From an uncultured SAR86 cluster bacterium (lineage in GTDB: Bacteria > Pseudomonadota > Gammaproteobacteria > Magnimaribacterales > D2472), in assembly GCA_902579825.1 (NCBI GenBank), contig CACHII010000009.1, positions 1-47,332 of the forward strand: a stretch of DNA of 47,332 bases, given 5' to 3'. A program made the translations under genes and the position numbers. The notes beneath the pieces are model-generated. The model worked only from the letters and a program-made list of their open reading frames with translations. It was not told the origin of the DNA and did not search any database. The stretch's first letter is position 1, and the number at the start of each line of letters is the position of its first letter. Below are positions 25,131 to 33,242 of this stretch, one piece after another.

Positions 25131-25856
25131 ATGTCACCAATGAAAGGCATTAAATTACCAAAGATTAATAGAAGTATTGGCGCTATACATCCAATAAATC
25201 AAACCAAAGAATTTATAGTAGACTTCTTGGTTGAAATTGGTTTTGATTATATTGATGGTCCTGAGATTGAAACAGAAAATTTTAATTTCGATATGCTAAA
25301 TATTAAAAAGTCTCATCCGGCTAGACAAATGCATGATACTTTTTATGTTAACAAAAAAGAAAATGTATTGAGAACACATACTTCTCCAGTTCAAATTAGG
25401 GGTATGCTTGATAGAAAGCCACCACTTGATTTCATATCAGGGGGAAAGGTTTATAGAAAAGATGATGATGCAACACATTTACCAATGTTTCATCAGATTG
25501 AAGGTATTAGCGTAAATACTGATATAAATTTTGCTAATTTAAAAGATCTTATATTCAGGATTGTACATAAACTATTTGGCAACAAAATAGAAATTCGTTT
25601 TAGACCATCTTATTTTCCATTTACCGAACCTTCAGCAGAGGTTGATATTCTATCCGAAGACGGAAAGTGGTTGGAAATATTGGGCTGCGGTATCGTAAAT
25701 CCTATAGTTCTCGAGAATTGCAAAATTGATTCAACAAAGTACTCAGGACTAGCTTTCGGACTAGGTATTGAAAGAATCGCAATGCTTAAATATGGTGTTA
25801 ACGATATAAGAGATTTTTATAAGTCAAATTTAGATTTTTTAAAACAATTTAAATGA
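25131..25856 (+). CDS. pheS: Phenylalanyl-tRNA synthetase alpha subunit, lacking the N-terminal coiled coil
   Basis: The catalytic subunit that activates phenylalanine and charges tRNA-Phe. All class II motifs are visible: IHPINQTKEFIVDFLVEIGF near the N-terminus, GGKVYRKDDDATHLPMFHQIEG (motif 2 region), RFRPSYFPFTEPSAEVD, and GLAFGLGIERIAMLKYGV (motif 3). The protein has 241 residues, whereas E. coli PheS has 327; the missing part is the whole N-terminal coiled-coil arm that contacts tRNA. Since rplT ends 8 bases upstream, this is not a misplaced start or a simple frameshift. pheT follows with an ATGA overlap, and that subunit is also shortened. Confidence 0.95.
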   Translation: MSPMKGIKLPKINRSIGAIHPINQTKEFIVDFLVEIGFDYIDGPEIETENFNFDMLNIKKSHPARQMHDTFYVNKKENVLRTHTSPVQIRGMLDRKPPLDFISGGKVYRKDDDATHLPMFHQIEGISVNTDINFANLKDLIFRIVHKLFGNKIEIRFRPSYFPFTEPSAEVDILSEDGKWLEILGCGIVNPIVLENCKIDSTKYSGLAFGLGIERIAMLKYGVNDIRDFYKSNLDFLKQFK

Positions 25857-27787
25857 AAATTTTTTACAAACACATTGTTGATCATATTAATGACAAACCC
25901 GATAAAAGATACTTATCTGAGAAATTATTTCAATTAGGTCATGAACATGAAATTGATGGAGAAATATTTGATTTTGAATTGACGCCCAATAGAGGAGATT
26001 GCTTATCCACAATGGGATTGCTTCGTGATTTAAATTTATTTTATGAGGTTAATTCTATTAAACCAATATTTAGCAAAGATATAGAACATTTTGATTACAA
26101 ATTTTCAAATAAGGCACAAGATGCATGCCCGAAGATCTCTTTTTTAAAAATTGATATTGAAACAATTCCGGATATTTACAACGAAGAACTTGAAAGCTAT
26201 TTTTTAAACTTAAATCTTAAAAAGAATAACTTCTTCACTGATATATCAAACTACATTTCATATGAGACTGGTCAACCTACTCATTGTTACAAAGCGGAAG
26301 AAGTAGAAAATGGTTTAACTCTTGATTTTTTGGATAAAAAGCAACAGTTTAAAACTCTATTTGATACAAAAATACAAATTGATCCAGGAAATCTTGTGTT
26401 TTTAAATCATAAAAATGATTTAGTTAACTTTGCAGGAATAGTTGGAGGTAAGAGTTCAGCTTGCGACCTAGATACAAAAACAGTAATAGTTGAATGTGCG
26501 TATTTCAATCCTGAAGTAATTTTGGGTAAGGCCACAAAATATTCCATAAATTCAGATGCCGCACATAAATTTGAAAGAAATGTTGATCTTAATTCACATG
26601 AATATGTGCTTAGAAGGTTTTTACAAGTTGTTGAACAGCATACAAAGATTCTTAATGTTCAATTGTATTCCAATACTTATAAACAATCACCTCAAACAGT
26701 TATTGATTTTGATTTAGACAGAATAATCAATATTATTGGTAAAAATATTGAAGAAAAAGACTGCATAGCATACTTACAACGTCTTGGTTTCGTTATTAAA
26801 CAAAAACTCATTTATGTTCCATCCTATAGAAATGATATTGCAAATATCAATGATATTGCTGAAGAAATAGCTAGAGCCATTGGTTACGATAATATTGAGC
26901 CAAAGAAGTTTATTATTGATAAACCAAAAATTAAATCTCATGACGATGCCGTTTCCCAAAAAAATAGTATTGAAAATAGATTTAAAAATCTTTTAATAGA
27001 TAATGGTTTTTGCGAGGTAATTAATGATCCATTCACATTTCAGAATATCAAGTCCTCAATCGAGGTCGATAATCCATTAGATTCTAACAGAAAATTTTTA
27101 AGAACTAATTTGAAGAATTCTTTACTAGATAATCTCTTATATAATGAAAGACGGCAGCAAGATAGCATAAAACTATTTGAAATCTCAGATGTTTATTCTG
27201 GTAAATCCAATATGTCTAAAAAGCTACTGGGAATTATTATTAGCGGCAGAGTTGATAAAAACTATATAGATTTTAATAAAAAATTAAATAAAAAATATTT
27301 AGTTGATATTCTGAACAAGTTTATATACAGAGCTGATGATCTAAATTATGAGGTAATATCTCGAGATGGAATAAATTCTAGGACCACGAGCACAATAACT
27401 TATGTAGAAATAGAGCTAGATGCAAATACCAAAATTAATTATGTTAGCAATGATAATGAAAACAAAATTTTTGATTTGAATATCAAATATACTCCTATCT
27501 CTAATTATCCTTTATCAGTTCGAGATTTATCCTTTTCTATTAAAGATTTTTCTAAATGTGAATTGTTAGATAATTACTTAACAAGCATCGATAATGATTT
27601 ATTAAAAGAAGTATTTATATTTGATCATTATCTTAATGAGAAGAACAATGAAATAAAAATTGGTTATAGATTTGTATTTCAGTCCAAAGAAACAACAATT
27701 ACAGAGAGAGATGTTAATAAGATAATTAATCCAATCATAGAGTACTCAAAATCTATGAGTGGCGTAACTATCCCTGGTTTTGAATAA
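25853..27787 (+). CDS. pheT: Phenylalanyl-tRNA synthetase beta subunit, lacking the B2 OB-fold domain
   Basis: A 644-residue beta subunit (about 795 in E. coli). After the first B1 segment (residues 1-35) the sequence goes straight to FDFELTPNRGDCLSTMGLLRDL, so the EMAPII-like B2 OB-fold of about 110 residues is absent. The B3/B4 editing domain remains: GQPTHCYKAEE, ECAYFNPEVILGKA and NSDAAHKFERNVD keep the histidine, glutamate and alanine positions of the E. coli editing site, with Ser in place of its Thr354. The B5 domain (about 283-350, ending EEIARAIGYDNI), B6/B7 and the C-terminal FDX-ACB anticodon domain (from YTPISNYPLSVRDLSF) are present. It shares ATGA with pheS. Confidence 0.94.
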   Translation: MKIFYKHIVDHINDKPDKRYLSEKLFQLGHEHEIDGEIFDFELTPNRGDCLSTMGLLRDLNLFYEVNSIKPIFSKDIEHFDYKFSNKAQDACPKISFLKIDIETIPDIYNEELESYFLNLNLKKNNFFTDISNYISYETGQPTHCYKAEEVENGLTLDFLDKKQQFKTLFDTKIQIDPGNLVFLNHKNDLVNFAGIVGGKSSACDLDTKTVIVECAYFNPEVILGKATKYSINSDAAHKFERNVDLNSHEYVLRRFLQVVEQHTKILNVQLYSNTYKQSPQTVIDFDLDRIINIIGKNIEEKDCIAYLQRLGFVIKQKLIYVPSYRNDIANINDIAEEIARAIGYDNIEPKKFIIDKPKIKSHDDAVSQKNSIENRFKNLLIDNGFCEVINDPFTFQNIKSSIEVDNPLDSNRKFLRTNLKNSLLDNLLYNERRQQDSIKLFEISDVYSGKSNMSKKLLGIIISGRVDKNYIDFNKKLNKKYLVDILNKFIYRADDLNYEVISRDGINSRTTSTITYVEIELDANTKINYVSNDNENKIFDLNIKYTPISNYPLSVRDLSFSIKDFSKCELLDNYLTSIDNDLLKEVFIFDHYLNEKNNEIKIGYRFVFQSKETTITERDVNKIINPIIEYSKSMSGVTIPGFE

Positions 27788-27823
27788 ATTACACAATGTG
27801 TGCATCACAACTAACTATATAGG

Positions 27824-27829
27824 TATAAT
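27824..27829 (+). promoter_or_regulatory. Exact TATAAT box seven bases before the Wza-like start codon
   Basis: TATAAT lies at 27824-27829 and the ATG at 27836, so transcription would begin at or next to the A of the start codon. No good -35 box is seen at 27801-27806. An interrupted palindrome ACACA-A-TGTGT (27791-27801) overlaps the expected -35 region and could be an operator. Confidence 0.4.
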
Positions 27830-27835
27830 AAAAAC

Positions 27836-29659
27836 ATGATTAAGAATTTAATTTTAGCTACAACCTTTGTCTTTGTATTATCTGTTTATTCTCAGGAATT
27901 AGATGAAGATTTCCTTGAAAGTTTACCAGATGACATAAAAAAAGATCTTATGGAAAACAATGCTAAAAAAGGTGAATATTCCGAAGAAAACTATAGACCT
28001 TATTTGTATTCATCAAAATTAAGTCAGGCTGAAGAACTTCTAGAACTTAAAGATAGACTGGAACTAGATTTATTAGAGCTTGAAAGAAGACTAAGTATTG
28101 GGGATTTATCTTCTGGAGCTGATTTAGAGCTATATGGTTCAGATTTTTTTAATACATTTCAAACTACTTTTATGCCAATAAATGAACCAAATCCTGATAG
28201 TGGATATTCATTAGATGTTGGAGATATTTTAAATATACAATTAATAGGACAAAAAGAAAGTATAGATGACTATCTAATTAACGGAGATGGCTCAATTTCA
28301 GTGCCAGATGTTGGAAAGATAATGGTAGCAGGACTTACAATTAGTGAAGCATCAGAATTAATAAAATCTAGAATAAATACCGCCTTTATAGGTACTGAAG
28401 TATTTACAAGTTTAAGTGAAATTAGAGATGTTAACGTTTTAGTAACTGGTAACGCAAAAAATCCTGGAATATATACTCTTACTGGAAATTCTAATATTTT
28501 GCATGCAGTTTCATCTGCAGGGGGCATTAGTGAGTTTGGCTCATATCGGGAAATAAATTTAATTAGAGATGATGAAATTATTGAATCTTTGGATGTTTAT
28601 GATTTATTAATTAATGGTCGTTATAACTTAAAGAAGCGATTAAGGTCTGGAGATGTAATTTTTGTTGAGGCAAGAAAGAATATTGTAACAATTGATGGGG
28701 CAGTATTCAGGCCTGCAAAATATGAGGTTCGTGAAAATCAGAACTTATACAGCATTATTGAATATGCTAACGGGATTAAGCGTACGGCTGATCGTGAAAA
28801 TATAAGCCTTGAAAGAATTCTTGATGGAGCACTGAAAACCATTCCAGTAATTAATGATTCACAGTTCAAAACAATCAATGCAGTAGATGGGGACCTTATA
28901 TATATAAGAGAACATCCTTATAGAGAAGCAAAAATTTCTGGTGCTGTAATCAAGCCAGGAACATATACCATGGCAGCTGGTGAAACTTTGGATGATCTGA
29001 TTAATAAAGCAGGAGGTTTCACCAAAAATGCTTATGTTTTTGGCGCCATTTATCAAAATCAAGATGCTAAAGAAATAAATAAAAGAGCTAATGAAATTTT
29101 ATATCAAGAATTTTTAGATAATATTTTAGCCATAAGTCAACAAAACATCAGTCAAAACTTTGATTTAACACCAATTGTGAAGCTCACAGAAGAGATTAAA
29201 AACAATGAAAACAATGGCAGAGTTGTGGTTGATTTAGTAAATAATGAATCAGTTGACCTTTACTCAGTAAAAAGTGGTGATGAATTATTTATACCTGAAA
29301 TTAATAATGTAGTTTATGTCTATGGTGAGACTTCTGCTGAAGGGGCTGTTATGTTCTCTCCTGATCAAGGAGTCGAATATTTCATTGAAAAAGCAGGCGG
29401 GCTTAAAAAATTTGCTGATCAAAACTCTATTTATATATTGCATGCTAACGGTGAAGCACAACTTTATTCAAAAAAGAGAAATATTTTTGAAAACTCCCCC
29501 AAAAGCAGAATAAATATTTATCCAGGATCCATAATCTTTGTACCAAGAGTTCTGGATGAGTCGACTCCAAGGAGGTTGGCAGCTCAGGCTTATGTTTCTA
29601 TTCTTGGTAATTTGGGAATTGCTTTGGCATCTTTATCTTCTATAAGTAACGACAATTAG
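27836..29659 (+). CDS. Wza-like polysaccharide export protein with several SLBB domains
   Basis: A 607-residue exported protein. A signal peptide (IKNLILATTFVFVLSVYS) is followed by a charged helical stretch rich in Leu/Glu (about 55-90), then the poly_export domain beginning YSLDVGDILNIQLIGQ with DGSISVPDVGKIMVAGLT. At least four SLBB-like repeats follow: NVLVTGNAKNPGIYTL, VTIDGAVFRPAKYEV, AKISGAVIKPGTYTM and VVYVYGETSAEGAVMF. The C-terminus has a hydrophobic helix (ILGNLGIALASLSS). It probably forms the outer-membrane export channel for a capsule or exopolysaccharide. Unlike Wza (379 residues in E. coli) it is much longer and has no lipobox cysteine. It forms a unit with the YjbH-like gene 11 bases downstream. 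Confidence 0.88.
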   Translation: MIKNLILATTFVFVLSVYSQELDEDFLESLPDDIKKDLMENNAKKGEYSEENYRPYLYSSKLSQAEELLELKDRLELDLLELERRLSIGDLSSGADLELYGSDFFNTFQTTFMPINEPNPDSGYSLDVGDILNIQLIGQKESIDDYLINGDGSISVPDVGKIMVAGLTISEASELIKSRINTAFIGTEVFTSLSEIRDVNVLVTGNAKNPGIYTLTGNSNILHAVSSAGGISEFGSYREINLIRDDEIIESLDVYDLLINGRYNLKKRLRSGDVIFVEARKNIVTIDGAVFRPAKYEVRENQNLYSIIEYANGIKRTADRENISLERILDGALKTIPVINDSQFKTINAVDGDLIYIREHPYREAKISGAVIKPGTYTMAAGETLDDLINKAGGFTKNAYVFGAIYQNQDAKEINKRANEILYQEFLDNILAISQQNISQNFDLTPIVKLTEEIKNNENNGRVVVDLVNNESVDLYSVKSGDELFIPEINNVVYVYGETSAEGAVMFSPDQGVEYFIEKAGGLKKFADQNSIYILHANGEAQLYSKKRNIFENSPKSRINIYPGSIIFVPRVLDESTPRRLAAQAYVSILGNLGIALASLSSISNDN

Positions 29660-29670
29660 AATAAAGATGA

Positions 29671-31635
29671 ATGAAAATAAAAAATAACAAATTTATTAAG
29701 AAGCCTCTTTTATTATTTTTAGGCGTCATAAACCTAAGCTTCGCAGATAGTTTTATTAATAACACATATAACAATCACGGCACTGTAGGGCTTATTAATA
29801 TGCCAAGCGCTAGATTTTACAACGAAGAGGTGCATGGCATTACTATTTATGATGGTACACCAGACCAAAAGATTACCTTAACCGCATCTCCTTATAATTG
29901 GTTAGAAGCTTCATTTTTTTATACTAGAATTCAAGATAAACCTTATTGTGAACTAAATTATGAATTTTGTGAGCAAAGTGCAAAAGATAAAGGCTTTAAT
30001 ATAAAGCTCAGATTGAAAGAAGAGGGTTTACTCCCTGCAGTCGCAATAGGTATTTATGATATTGCAGGTACTGGTTATTATAGTTCTGAGTATATTGTTG
30101 GTAGCTACGGAATAAATAATCTTGATCTTCATTTCGGTTTAGGCTGGGGCCTCTTAAATGGTTCTGATAACCAATTTAAAAATCCTCTTGGATCATTAAA
30201 TGATCAGTTTTTTTCAAGACCAACCGGTGGATCTGGTTATGGTGGTCAGTTTCAGCCTGAAAGATATTTTTCTGATAAAACTGTATCGCCATTTTATGGT
30301 TTATCTTATGCAATTGGTGAAAAGATACTTTTACAATTTGAATATGACTCTACCTTAGCTCCTGGAAATATTGGCTATGAGATACCTAATGAAGATTACT
30401 CATATGGTGTGGAGTATAAAATTAGCGATAGTTTTACTATTGGATTATCAAACGAGAGGGGTAACTACACTTCTCTAAGATTTGTTTACAAAAACGATCC
30501 GAAAAGGTCCATTAAAAAATATGAATATAAAGAAGCTAAAACAAATGAGAATGATAATAAATATGTAAAATTAATAAAGAATTTAGAAGAAAATAATATT
30601 GGTGTAAATAAAATTACTGAAACATCAAGATCATTAGGCCTAGAACTTACTCAATTTTTTCACTCAGATATAAAACTTGTTGAACAAATTATTAAAGAGG
30701 CATCCAGAGATGCAGGTATTCAAAAAGAAGTTAAAAAAGATATCAAAATTGCAGACTTAGATAGCGTTGTTGAGATTGATGATGTATTTAAAAGAAATGC
30801 TAAGACAATATATGAAAGAGATCCACGACAAGGCATAAATACTTTCACAAGAGCAACATTTAGGCCTTTTATTGCATCTAGAGAAGAGTTTTTTAAAGGT
30901 GCTTTTGTATTAGAAAATGATACAGAATTCGTATTACGAGACAATTTATTTTTTAATACTAATTTAAAATATAGTTTGGCAGACAATTTTGATGATTTGT
31001 CATACCCTCCTGTTAATACATACCCAGCTCAAGTTAGATCAGATATTAAGAAATATCTTAGAAACTATGATAGAGGCATTCTAATTGGCAGGGCTCAGTT
31101 GGATTACCATATTACTCCAAAGAAAAATCATCATGTCATGATTAGTGGAGGTATCTTAGAGGATATGTTTAGTGGAGTTGGAGTGGAATATTTATACCAC
31201 AAACAAAATACTAATTATTCTGTTGGATTGGAGGTATTTGATGTTTATAAAAGAGATTATGATTGGGGTCTTGGCTTACTAGACTATAAAAATACTATGG
31301 CAACAGCTACTTTATATTATCGAAATTATGGTTCTATTCCATTTGACATGAGGCTTACAGCCGGAGAATATTTAGCAGGAGATGTTGGATCAACTATAGA
31401 ATTTTCAAGATCCTATACAAATGGAGTGCAATTTGGAGTTTTTGCAACCTTTACAGATGTCAGCAGGGAGCAATTTGGTGAAGGAAGTTTTGATAAAGGC
31501 ATTTTTTTTAATATACCTATTTATGGTAATTTCATAAATTATACTTGGAAACCTCTTACCAAAGATCCAGGTGCAACCCTCGCGCGAAGAACAACTTTGC
31601 AAGGTTTGTTAGTAAGATTGCGTCCTATTAACTGA
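29671..31635 (+). CDS. YjbH-like outer-membrane exopolysaccharide protein
   Basis: A 654-residue protein of the YjbH/GfcD family. A signal peptide (LLLFLGVINLSFADS) precedes the family start GTVGLINMPSARFYNEEVHGIT. The rest alternates polar and aromatic residues as in large outer-membrane beta barrels: SPYNWLEASFFYTRIQDK, LHFGLGWGLLNG, VGVEYLYHKQ-type strands. A central Lys/Glu-rich segment near residues 285-385 lies between two barrel-like halves. Homologues sit in yjbEFGH/gfc operons for exopolysaccharide secretion, which fits its position after the Wza-like gene. Its precise activity is not known even for E. coli. Confidence 0.8.
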   Translation: MKIKNNKFIKKPLLLFLGVINLSFADSFINNTYNNHGTVGLINMPSARFYNEEVHGITIYDGTPDQKITLTASPYNWLEASFFYTRIQDKPYCELNYEFCEQSAKDKGFNIKLRLKEEGLLPAVAIGIYDIAGTGYYSSEYIVGSYGINNLDLHFGLGWGLLNGSDNQFKNPLGSLNDQFFSRPTGGSGYGGQFQPERYFSDKTVSPFYGLSYAIGEKILLQFEYDSTLAPGNIGYEIPNEDYSYGVEYKISDSFTIGLSNERGNYTSLRFVYKNDPKRSIKKYEYKEAKTNENDNKYVKLIKNLEENNIGVNKITETSRSLGLELTQFFHSDIKLVEQIIKEASRDAGIQKEVKKDIKIADLDSVVEIDDVFKRNAKTIYERDPRQGINTFTRATFRPFIASREEFFKGAFVLENDTEFVLRDNLFFNTNLKYSLADNFDDLSYPPVNTYPAQVRSDIKKYLRNYDRGILIGRAQLDYHITPKKNHHVMISGGILEDMFSGVGVEYLYHKQNTNYSVGLEVFDVYKRDYDWGLGLLDYKNTMATATLYYRNYGSIPFDMRLTAGEYLAGDVGSTIEFSRSYTNGVQFGVFATFTDVSREQFGEGSFDKGIFFNIPIYGNFINYTWKPLTKDPGATLARRTTLQGLLVRLRPIN

Positions 31636-31755
31636 TTTACTTAGCTTATTATTAAAAAATGTCTTTTTTTTACACTTAAGTTATTACAATTTGCAAAATT
31701 AATATATAATCAAAAAAAATTACATATTTAACTTACACTTGTTTAATATTGTGGT

Positions 31756-31829
31756 TATAATAGTCGGCCATCCATTTACTTATTGACTGGATGATAACGA
31801 GGGAATAATTTAAAGAGGTAGAAAAAATT
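31756..31829 (+). promoter_or_regulatory. TATAAT box and structured leader with an ompA-like element
   Basis: TATAAT at 31756-31761 (weak TTACAC at 31733-31738, 17 bases upstream) predicts a start near 31768 and a leader of about 62 bases. The leader can form a hairpin of CATCCA (31769-31774) with TGGATG (31788-31793). TGGATGATAACGAGG (31788-31802) equals, from memory, the ribosome-site region of the E. coli ompA leader. The ribosome site for the gene itself is probably AAGAGG at 31813-31818. A five-codon ORF (ATG 31791 to TAA 31808) lies in the leader. Confidence 0.5.
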
Positions 31830-33176
31830 ATGTACAAGTTCAAAAATCTAACACTAGGGCTTTTAGCACTGATATTCTTTGTTTCTGCTAACCTAGAAGC
31901 AAGTAATCAATTTGGCGTATCAGATTTAAAAATCAATGAAATTGAAAACAGAATCAAAGATATGAATTATGATGAGTTAATTGCGACTAGAAAGAGTTTA
32001 ATTACCGAGCAATCAAATCTACAAATGCTTCAAGATAATACTCAGAGCCCGGCTCAAAGCAAGGCAATAGGTTCAAGAATCGGTGAAATAGGAGCTGAGT
32101 TATCTGCCATTCAAAAGGCCTTAATTGGTTTAGTTGGAATAGTTGCAGTTTCAAACCTTACTGATGATGGCTACAATGACCAAGTTCCTCCTGTTATTAC
32201 TGTTAATGGTAATAATCCAGAAACTGTTGAACTTGGTACTTCATATACTGATGCTGGAGCAACTGCTTTTGATGAATTTCATGGAGACACACCTGTTACC
32301 TCTTCAGGTTCTGTTGATACATCAACAGTAGGAACATACACTATTAATTATTCTGCAACTGATCTTGACGGCAATACTGCTACTGCTTCAAGAACAGTAA
32401 ATGTAGTTGATACTACTGCTCCTGTCATTACACTAACAGGAAGCGCAACTGTTACAGTTGAGCTAGGCACTTCATATACTGATGCAGGTGCGACCGCTAG
32501 CGATGCTTCAGGTGCTATAACTGTTAATTCAAGTGGAACAGTCGACGTAAATACAGTTGGAACATACACAATTACATATAGCGCAAGCGATGCGTCTGGT
32601 AACGCTGCAACCGCGGTAACTAGAACAGTTAATGTTGTTGACACTACTGTTCCAGTATTTACTTCATCGTCTACATTCGTCGTTGATGAAGGAGCAACTA
32701 ACGTAGGTACTGTTACAGCAACAGATTTACAAACAGTGTCATTCACAATCTCAGGAGATAGTCGTCTAGCAATAACATCAGCTGGTGCTTTAACATTTGT
32801 TAATCCTGCTGATTACGAAGATCCTGCACGTGGAAGTGCTCAGAATCTAAAATATGATGGTACTACTTATGACATTACTGCTACAGTTACTGCGACTGAT
32901 GCAAGTGGTAATACTGCAACACAAGCAATTACTGTATCCATAAGAGATGTTGGTGGTATTGATGATGACGAAAGAACTGGTGTAGGTACAAATACAAGTA
33001 CTGTAACTGTGCTTACTAATACACAAACTGTAGTTGTAGAAGAAGAGGTTGTAGTTGAGACTACAACCGGTACAGGTACTAATACTTCGACTGCTACAGG
33101 AACTGGTACTGGTACAGCAACTGCTACAGGAACAAGCACGAGTACAGGAACTACAACGAGCGGTACTAATAACTAA
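31830..33176 (+). CDS. Secreted Ig-like repeat protein (DUF5011/cadherin-like domains)
   Basis: A 448-residue exported protein. After a signal peptide (LTLGLLALIFFVSANLEAS), residues about 30-95 form a helical region with predicted coiled coil (KINEIENRIKDMNYDELIATR). Two DUF5011-type Ig-like domains follow, each with VELGTSYTDAGATA and a closing GTYTI-Y-SA-D--GN-A pattern (about 115-195 and 197-272). A third, cadherin-like domain ends near 375. The last 70 residues are Thr/Gly/Ser repeats, a flexible, possibly glycosylated tail. No membrane anchor or sorting motif is seen at the C-terminus. It has its own promoter and leader. Its role is unknown; surface or extracellular matrix attachment beside the export genes is likely. 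Confidence 0.8.
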   Translation: MYKFKNLTLGLLALIFFVSANLEASNQFGVSDLKINEIENRIKDMNYDELIATRKSLITEQSNLQMLQDNTQSPAQSKAIGSRIGEIGAELSAIQKALIGLVGIVAVSNLTDDGYNDQVPPVITVNGNNPETVELGTSYTDAGATAFDEFHGDTPVTSSGSVDTSTVGTYTINYSATDLDGNTATASRTVNVVDTTAPVITLTGSATVTVELGTSYTDAGATASDASGAITVNSSGTVDVNTVGTYTITYSASDASGNAATAVTRTVNVVDTTVPVFTSSSTFVVDEGATNVGTVTATDLQTVSFTISGDSRLAITSAGALTFVNPADYEDPARGSAQNLKYDGTTYDITATVTATDASGNTATQAITVSIRDVGGIDDDERTGVGTNTSTVTVLTNTQTVVVEEEVVVETTTGTGTNTSTATGTGTGTATATGTSTSTGTTTSGTNN

Positions 33177-33186
33177 GTATTAATTT

Positions 33187-33242
33187 AATGAGTCTTGGAA
33201 AAAAAGATATTGTAAAAAATATCTCTTCCGAGACTCATTTTT
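33187..33242 (+). other. Long hairpin spanning the ihfA start codon, terminator-like
   Basis: Arms AATGAGTCTTGGAA (33187-33200) and TTCCGAGACTCATT (33226-33239) pair over 14 bases with one G-T wobble. Inside, AGATATT (33205-33211) pairs perfectly with AATATCT (33218-33224) around a six-base loop; the two stems are separated by four As on one side and one C on the other. TTTTT (33238-33242) follows. The ihfA start codon (33188-33190) lies in the left arm. The structure could stop transcription from the upstream gene and/or hide the ihfA start. Confidence 0.75.

Noticed and set aside
25123..25131. Frameshift or misassigned start as the cause of the short PheS
   Set aside because: Only eight bases separate the intact rplT stop from the pheS ATG, so no missing N-terminus can be encoded there.
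27797..27809. CRP-like TGTG...TCACA element before the Wza-like gene
   Set aside because: The half-sites are three bases apart instead of six, so it does not fit a CRP site. Only the ACACA/TGTGT inverted repeat was kept as a weak operator candidate.
32348..33139. Two long minus-strand open frames (132 and 90 codons) opposite the Ig-repeat gene
   Set aside because: They are rich in Val/Ala/Pro, which follows from antisense reading of Thr/Gly/Ser repeat codons. They have no family features or ribosome sites.
33001..33176. Tandem-repeat DNA or CRISPR-like array at the end of the Ig-repeat gene
   Set aside because: The repetition comes from ACA/ACT/GGT codons of a Thr/Gly tail with no fixed repeat unit or spacers.
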